Shown here: positions 40,935 to 45,110 of the stretch, one piece after another
How positions within the stretch are numbered: the stretch's first letter is position 1
How the letters are laid out: every line of letters begins with the position of its first letter
Origin: DATGMS01 sp040905145
GTDB taxonomy: Bacteria > Bacteroidota > Bacteroidia > Cytophagales > Cyclobacteriaceae
Length of the DNA: 45,110 nt
Reading direction: 5' to 3'
Assembly (NCBI GenBank): GCA_040905145.1
Contig: JBBDSC010000075.1
Span: 1 to 45,110 of the forward strand
Notes under the pieces: generated by a model
What the model saw: the letters and a program-made list of their open reading frames with translations, nothing else
Told to the model about the DNA's origin: nothing
Database searches by the model: none
Translations under genes and position numbers: made by a program

Positions 40935-42116
40935 TTATTGCATATAAGATTTTGAATCCAATTTCTTTTTCCCTCTCAAAGAATGGACGGTTTCCTTCAC
41001 ATACCTGACAGCAAATTCCATCTGCGCTTCTGTGGTAGACCTGCCGAGCCCAAACCTCAGTGAACTTCTGGCCAGATCATCCCTTATCCCCATGGCACTC
41101 AATACGTGAGAAGGCTTGGTGGTGATAGATGAACAGGCAGATCCTGAACTGACTGCCAATTCCTTATTGATGGCGATCAACAGTTCCTTTCCTTCTACTC
41201 CTTCAAAGGATATATGGCTCACATGGGGCAACCTCAATGCCGTAGGTCCATTTAAGTGCGTCCCTTTTATTTCCAGTAGGTTTTTTTCCAAAAAACCTCG
41301 CAGCCGATGTAACCTTTCCTGTTCGGCAGCCATTTGCTGTTGGGCTATTTCTGCAGCTTGGCCAAGTCCCACAATGCCCGGCACGTTTAAAGTGCCGCTT
41401 CTCCTACCCTTTTCCTGTCCTCCGCCTGTTATTTGGCTTACAAGTTCAATCTTGGGGTTTGTGCTGCGAATATATAAAGCGCCTACACCTTTAGGCCCGT
41501 ACATTTTATGTGCTGACAGGGGCATGAGGTCGATACCAAAACTTTTCACCTCTACCGGTATTTTCCCCACTGCCTGAACAGCATCCGATAAAAGGATAAG
41601 CCCATATTCTTTAGCCAGGACACTGATCTCCCGGATAGGCTGTATCACTCCCGTTTCATTATTGGCCATCATGATAATAATCATAACGGTATCCGGTCTT
41701 ATGGCCCCTTCCAGTTCTTCAAGGTCAATCAAACCATCTTCCTTAACCGGCAGGTAAGAAACTGCTGTACCTTTTTTCTCTAATACTTCACAAGTATCCA
41801 ATACCGCCTTATGTTCCGTGGCCACGGTAATCAGGTGGTTTCCTTTATCGGGATTGGCTTCCATTACTCCCCTAATTCCAAGATTGATGGCCTCCGTAGC
41901 ACCACTGGTAAAAACAATTTCTTTGGGATAGGCCCCTATCAGGGTAGCTAACTGTTCCCTGGCTATTTCCACTGCTTCTTCTGCCATCCAACCGAACGGG
42001 TGGTGAATGCTGGACGCATTCCCGTATTGTTCCATAAACCAGGGCATCATGGCCCCTAATACCTTGGTGTCGCAGGGAGTTGTCGCGTTATGGTCTAAAT
42101 AGATGGGGAATTTCAT
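40935..42116 (-). CDS. Cysteine desulfurase (NifS/IscS family)
   Basis: A 393-residue PLP enzyme releasing sulfur from cysteine. I chose the ATG at 42116 (MKFPIYLDHNATTPCD), where the family begins; the alternative at 42143 adds nine residues. PLP contacts are in TSGATEAINLGI and ATEHKAVLDT; the Schiff-base Lys is in LSAHKMYGPKG. The mobile loop with the catalytic Cys is AVSSGSACSSITTKPSHVL, and GLGRSTTEAQ closes the family pattern. As first gene of the moaC-mobA-transporter cluster it probably supplies sulfur to molybdopterin synthase (MoaD thiocarboxylation), although iron-sulfur assembly is an alternative. Confidence 0.93.
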   Translation of the reverse strand: MKFPIYLDHNATTPCDTKVLGAMMPWFMEQYGNASSIHHPFGWMAEEAVEIAREQLATLIGAYPKEIVFTSGATEAINLGIRGVMEANPDKGNHLITVATEHKAVLDTCEVLEKKGTAVSYLPVKEDGLIDLEELEGAIRPDTVMIIIMMANNETGVIQPIREISVLAKEYGLILLSDAVQAVGKIPVEVKSFGIDLMPLSAHKMYGPKGVGALYIRSTNPKIELVSQITGGGQEKGRRSGTLNVPGIVGLGQAAEIAQQQMAAEQERLHRLRGFLEKNLLEIKGTHLNGPTALRLPHVSHISFEGVEGKELLIAINKELAVSSGSACSSITTKPSHVLSAMGIRDDLARSSLRFGLGRSTTEAQMEFAVRYVKETVHSLRGKKKLDSKSYMQ

Positions 42117-42250
42117 TGAATTGATTTCTCTTAAAGCCTTCACATTTTAATGGTGACCCAGAAAATGTTAAGGTAAAAATAAAAATCAATCCCTGCAATT
42201 AAAACCCTGTTTACACGGGGTCAAGAGTTACTTTTATGGAAGAAAATGGA

Positions 42251-42817
42251 TCACGAAGCACTTTGATCCTTTATCCTTTTTTTGGTCATATTAAGAAGAA
42301 GTACCATATCAAAAACAGCATGGGCTGTCATCGCTGTAAAAATTCCCGAATATTTAAAAAGGTAGCCAAAGCCGGCGATGATGGCCACCATGACCAAACC
42401 ATAAATACTGATCCGTAGATTTTTGGGGTTAAGGTAGCCATGCAGCATAACAAACAGGAAAGACGTCCACCAAATCCCCAAGAGAGGTTGTATACCGGCG
42501 CGGAAAAAAAGTTCTTCTCCTATCCCTGCACATAAAGACAAAATCAGTATCCCGGCAAGATTTAAGTCCAGTTTGGAAATTAGGTTGTAATAGAATTTTT
42601 TTTCTTGCTTAAAAAACTTTCGCGTAATAATAAACATGGCAATTCCCGATGCTGCCATTCCTGCCAATAAGCCAATAATCAGCTGAAAAGGTATGTCCCA
42701 GCCTCTCATCAGCACATCAATAAAACTTTGATCCTGTAAATATTCAATAATAAAAATCCCTCCAATCCCGAAAAAGAACAATGTGCCGAGGGCTAGAGAT
42801 AGGGTTACTTTATTCAT
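42251..42817 (-). CDS. CPBP-family intramembrane metalloprotease
   Basis: A 188-residue protein with about six helices; start at 42817 (MNKVTLSLALGTLFFFGIG), since the longer frame from 42865 has a soluble unconserved leader. It carries the CPBP/Rce1-like glutamic protease motifs: GIGEELFFRAGIQPLL (EExxxR), FVMLHGYLN (FxxxH) and a final HAVFD (His). These abut the membrane and should bind metal or polarise water. Some relatives process prenylated CaaX peptides or bacteriocin precursors, but most bacterial ones are uncharacterised. Its neighbours give no specific hint. Confidence 0.85.
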   Translation of the reverse strand: MNKVTLSLALGTLFFFGIGGIFIIEYLQDQSFIDVLMRGWDIPFQLIIGLLAGMAASGIAMFIITRKFFKQEKKFYYNLISKLDLNLAGILILSLCAGIGEELFFRAGIQPLLGIWWTSFLFVMLHGYLNPKNLRISIYGLVMVAIIAGFGYLFKYSGIFTAMTAHAVFDMVLLLNMTKKRIKDQSAS

Positions 42818-42880
42818 TAAGAAGTTTCCATTCAATTTCCATCCACGAAATATGGACTGCACCAATCAGTCTTTTCAAGT

Positions 42881-44452
42881 TTACTCGATTAGGCGGTAAG
42901 GTTTGGTGGCCCTGTGTTGGTTCCCAAAAATATCAGTAGCTTCTACTTCAATCACATGGTTCCCTGCATCCAGGTTGGTAGGGATATTTGCCCTCCAAAG
43001 ATGCGTACTTTTTTGGGGATTTGAAGGTCTCCTTCCATTCAACAGTTCTTCGGTAATGTCCCACTGGTAAAGGTCCACCAAATAGGTCGGATCATAGTCC
43101 TTCACAAAGCTCATTTTCACCCATTCTCCATTGTCAATCCTTACCTTTAACTCGTTATCTGATTCTCCGATAAAAAAGTTGACATAAATGCCTGCACTTG
43201 TTCCTTGATCTTTCTTCAATACTTTTGGTGCAAATATTTCCATTTGATAATCCTCATCACGGTCCACGACTTTATACCTGATGTTGTATTGGTTCCCATC
43301 AAAATCAATAAACGCATATCCCTTCGGTGTGCCGTCCCTCATGGTGGATATTGGGATTCCCTTTTCATTTAAAGTCCCTTTGTACCAATCACCTGAGGTA
43401 GTACCCACATTATAATGGTGGTGTGGGTTTTGTTGTTTCCAGCCATCTTTCTCATAAAAGAAGTCCTGCTTTTGCAAATGGGTATGGGCGGAGAGGGAAA
43501 GGGTATGGGGATAATCATCTAGCAATTCAAAAAGCCTTTCCCTGTCTTCATCCCTAAAAAGATCCCTTTCGTCAGGCTCGCTTAATGGGATATGCATAGA
43601 CAATACAATCAAGTGATCCTTGGGTACAAAAGCAAGGGTGTTTTTTACAAATTCCAGTTGATCCTCCCTGAATCCTCCCCAGTATCCCTTGGCGTCTCTG
43701 GGATCGGGGTAAAGAATATCATCCAGTACAATAAAGTGGACTTTCCCGTGATTAAAGGCATAATTGGCAGGGCCAAAATTTGCTTCGAAAGACTCATCAG
43801 CAAATTCATCTTTCTCCCCATCATAGTTCAGATCGTGGTTTCCCAAAACATTATACCAAGGAATACCTACCTTGGCGATCACCCGGATATAAGGATGGAA
43901 CAAAGAGAGATCATCCCCAACCAGATCCCCTAATGAAAGGCCAAAGTCAATTCCTTCAATTCCCTCCACTTCGGAAACCACACCATCCGCAAAGAAATTT
44001 ACCTCTTCAATGGTATAGGGCTGTGGATCACCAAAAACCAGAGAGGTGAAATTTTCCTTGCTTTCTCCTGGAACCAAGGCAAAATCAATGCTCTTTAGGA
44101 GTTTTCCTGTAGCTTCAACCCCTTCAAAATCAAGCTGTGGAGATCCGTTTGGCTTGTGTATATAAAAATACTGGGGAAGATTATGCTCATCCAAAGGGAC
44201 TTGATAATCGGAAGGTTTGATTACAAAAATGATTTGGTCCTCCCCCACTGGCAACTCATATTTTCCTTTCGTATCTGACTGCACCACCTGCAATCCATTG
44301 GAAACGGCGACTCCGTCAATGCCTTTTTCCTTTCGGTCTTTCTTACCGTTGCCGTTCATGTCCTCAAAAATTATCCCATGGGCCATTTCCTGGGCCCCGG
44401 ATCCTAAGGAATAAGCCAAAAGTACCATGGATAATATAATTTTTTTCATCAT
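42881..44452 (-). CDS. Exported calcineurin-like metallophosphoesterase
   Basis: A 523-residue exported protein starting at 44452 or 44449 (MMKKIILSMVLLAYSLGSGAQ), where a signal peptide with probable cleavage after SGA lies. An N-terminal beta-sandwich-like region (GIIFEDMNGNGKKDRKEKGIDGVAVSNG, DxNGNGxxD calcium-loop-like) is followed by the phosphoesterase core: FGDPQPY (Asp), SLGDLVGDD (Asp), VLGNHDLNYD (Asn-His), SMHIPL (His) and SLSAHTHLQ (His pair). These give the usual di-metal site. A C-terminal beta domain covers about residues 370-523. The domain order matches the MetallophosN-core-MetallophosC family. Substrate unknown; perhaps a phosphodiester in the periplasm. Confidence 0.93.
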   Translation of the reverse strand: MMKKIILSMVLLAYSLGSGAQEMAHGIIFEDMNGNGKKDRKEKGIDGVAVSNGLQVVQSDTKGKYELPVGEDQIIFVIKPSDYQVPLDEHNLPQYFYIHKPNGSPQLDFEGVEATGKLLKSIDFALVPGESKENFTSLVFGDPQPYTIEEVNFFADGVVSEVEGIEGIDFGLSLGDLVGDDLSLFHPYIRVIAKVGIPWYNVLGNHDLNYDGEKDEFADESFEANFGPANYAFNHGKVHFIVLDDILYPDPRDAKGYWGGFREDQLEFVKNTLAFVPKDHLIVLSMHIPLSEPDERDLFRDEDRERLFELLDDYPHTLSLSAHTHLQKQDFFYEKDGWKQQNPHHHYNVGTTSGDWYKGTLNEKGIPISTMRDGTPKGYAFIDFDGNQYNIRYKVVDRDEDYQMEIFAPKVLKKDQGTSAGIYVNFFIGESDNELKVRIDNGEWVKMSFVKDYDPTYLVDLYQWDITEELLNGRRPSNPQKSTHLWRANIPTNLDAGNHVIEVEATDIFGNQHRATKPYRLIE

Positions 44453-44592
44453 AAGTTGGGGCTTGTTTATTTGTTTTCCGGAAGGAATAATACTCCGCAT
44501 ATTTTAAAGTACTAAGAATATAAAATTTTGGCCAAAAATACCAGAGGAACGTCATGTTTTAAATAATAGTGGATGAAGAAATTGTTAAATAA

Positions 44593-44820
44593 CTGAAGCA
44601 AAGTCAACGCCTGAATATCCATGGTGATATTGGCCAACCAGGATCCAATATTGTAATTCAAGGTACTCAAAATATCAGCCAGGATCTAATAGAGGATTGT
44701 CAGGTAGGAGCGAATCCCACTCCCGATCGAATCACCATACTTTCTGGAAGGCCAATCATAATTGAGCAGGAAATGTCTTCTTATAATAAAACAGGAGGGA
44801 ATACTGGAGATTTTGAATGA
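44593..44820 (+). pseudogene. Possible gene remnant, Gly/Asn-rich
   Basis: An open frame without usable start reads IHGDIGQPGSNIVIQGTQ, ISQDLIEDC, TPDRITILSGRPIIIEQ and ends GGNTGDFE. It is preceded in the same frame by an in-frame stop at 44590-44592 that would follow VDEEIVK. Its composition looks coding, unlike random frames nearby. I do not recognise the family. It probably represents the end of a small surface or lipoprotein gene that has lost its start. Confidence 0.33.
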
Positions 44821-44959
44821 TGCAGCGGGACAAGCTCAATGATCACCCATCTAGAGGTGGTCACCTACAATGGCGGGAAGAAAAAGTATAATGCAATTTG
44901 CAATATAATTTTTATCTTTAAGCTTTTAACAATTAACCGCAGCAAAACCTGCTAAATCT

Positions 44960-45110
44960 ATGATCGTACACCAAGTATTTTTCTGGCTCAAAAACCCAAA
45001 AAACGACCTCCAAGCAGTCATGAAAGGCTGTAAAACTATTGGTAAGCTAAAATCGGCAAAAAGTCATCAAGTGGGAGTACCTGCTCCTACCGCTAAAAGG
45101 AAGGTCATTG
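44960..45110 (+). CDS. Dabb (stress-responsive A/B barrel) domain protein, 3' end outside window
   Basis: An ATG at 44960 opens a frame that runs off the window after 50 codons. MIVHQVFFWLKNPKNDLQAV is the standard start of Dabb proteins (VHHVFFWLKxP), and the next part, AKSHQVGVPAPTAKR, matches the second strand (VGxPAxT). These are about 100-residue dimeric ferredoxin-like domains seen in stress-response proteins and some aromatic-polyketide cyclases. The enzymatic function is not defined by this fragment. Confidence 0.8.
   Translation, partial: MIVHQVFFWLKNPKNDLQAVMKGCKTIGKLKSAKSHQVGVPAPTAKRKVI

Noticed and set aside
41116..41577. Plus-strand 153-residue frame inside the cysteine desulfurase gene
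   Set aside because: It lies wholly antisense to a clear PLP enzyme with all motifs, so it is a shadow.
42180..42250. CCCTGTTTACACGGGG near 42206 as a molybdate operator
   Set aside because: Only a short imperfect inverted repeat; no ModE-like consensus is apparent and no ModE gene is present.

Overview
The window looks like a chromosomal piece of a Bacteroidota genome, most likely from the Cytophagales/Cyclobacteriaceae side. The reasons are a moderately AT-rich composition, promoter-like boxes of the TAnnTTTG type, lipoproteins with FG-GAP repeats plus a CxxCH haem motif, a DUF4136 lipoprotein, a hydrolase-OsmC fusion, a MOT1-type molybdate transporter next to Moco genes, and intergenic palindromes of the kind common in this phylum. 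The genus assignment is inference. I saw no tRNA, rRNA, CRISPR array, intact transposase, integrase or phage gene. Most of the window is housekeeping and accessory metabolism rather than an obvious island.

Layout. 1-600 holds decayed gene fragments, one resembling a sulfatase C-terminus. 694-3992 (+) has an aldo/keto reductase and a FUSC-family membrane protein. 4200-5768 (-) is a haem-motif/VCBS lipoprotein. 6071-8792 (-) is a three-gene run: Tat-targeted haloacid-dehalogenase-like protein, haloalkane-dehalogenase-like hydrolase, and MDR oxidoreductase. 9009-11050 (-) has the hydrolase-OsmC fusion and an MBL-fold hydrolase. 11350-12894 (+) is an aberrant pyruvate kinase. 12909-16592 holds a small conserved protein, an NtrC-type regulator, RsmE and KdsB. 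16938-17856 has a ferritin flanked by short repeats, and a SemiSWEET-like protein. 17900-22238 (-) is a signalling block: a large PAS/GAF histidine kinase, a single-domain receiver, and a REC-PAS-DHp protein without ATPase domain. 22631-26017 (+) has a truncated flavodoxin-UbiA fusion, a lipoprotein formylglycine-generating enzyme and a DUF4136 lipoprotein. 26054-28603 (-) is PEP carboxylase.

28848-36005 (+) is a full Mrp (Mnh) cation/proton antiporter operon A-G with stop/start overlaps from D to G and a lactonase coupled to its end. A tract with two large imperfect palindromes separates mrpA from mrpB. 36170-37502 (+) holds asnA and a cold-shock protein with a good terminator. 37565-38100 is a repeat-rich stretch with a ketopantoate reductase remnant. 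38118-42116 (-) is a compact molybdenum-cofactor operon: cysteine desulfurase, MoaC, a MobB-like/MobA fusion, and a MOT1 molybdate transporter. 42251-44452 (-) has a CPBP protease-like protein and an exported metallophosphoesterase. A Dabb-domain gene starts at 44960 and runs off the window.

I do not see a clear, wholly new multi-gene system. The best leads are the MobB-like domain with a broken P-loop fused to MobA, the kinase-like protein with a phosphoacceptor His but no ATPase domain, the palindromic tract inside the Mrp operon, the pyruvate kinase lacking its C-domain, and the lipid-anchored formylglycine-generating enzyme with both catalytic cysteines. Functions are assigned from motif recognition by eye; no database search was run.
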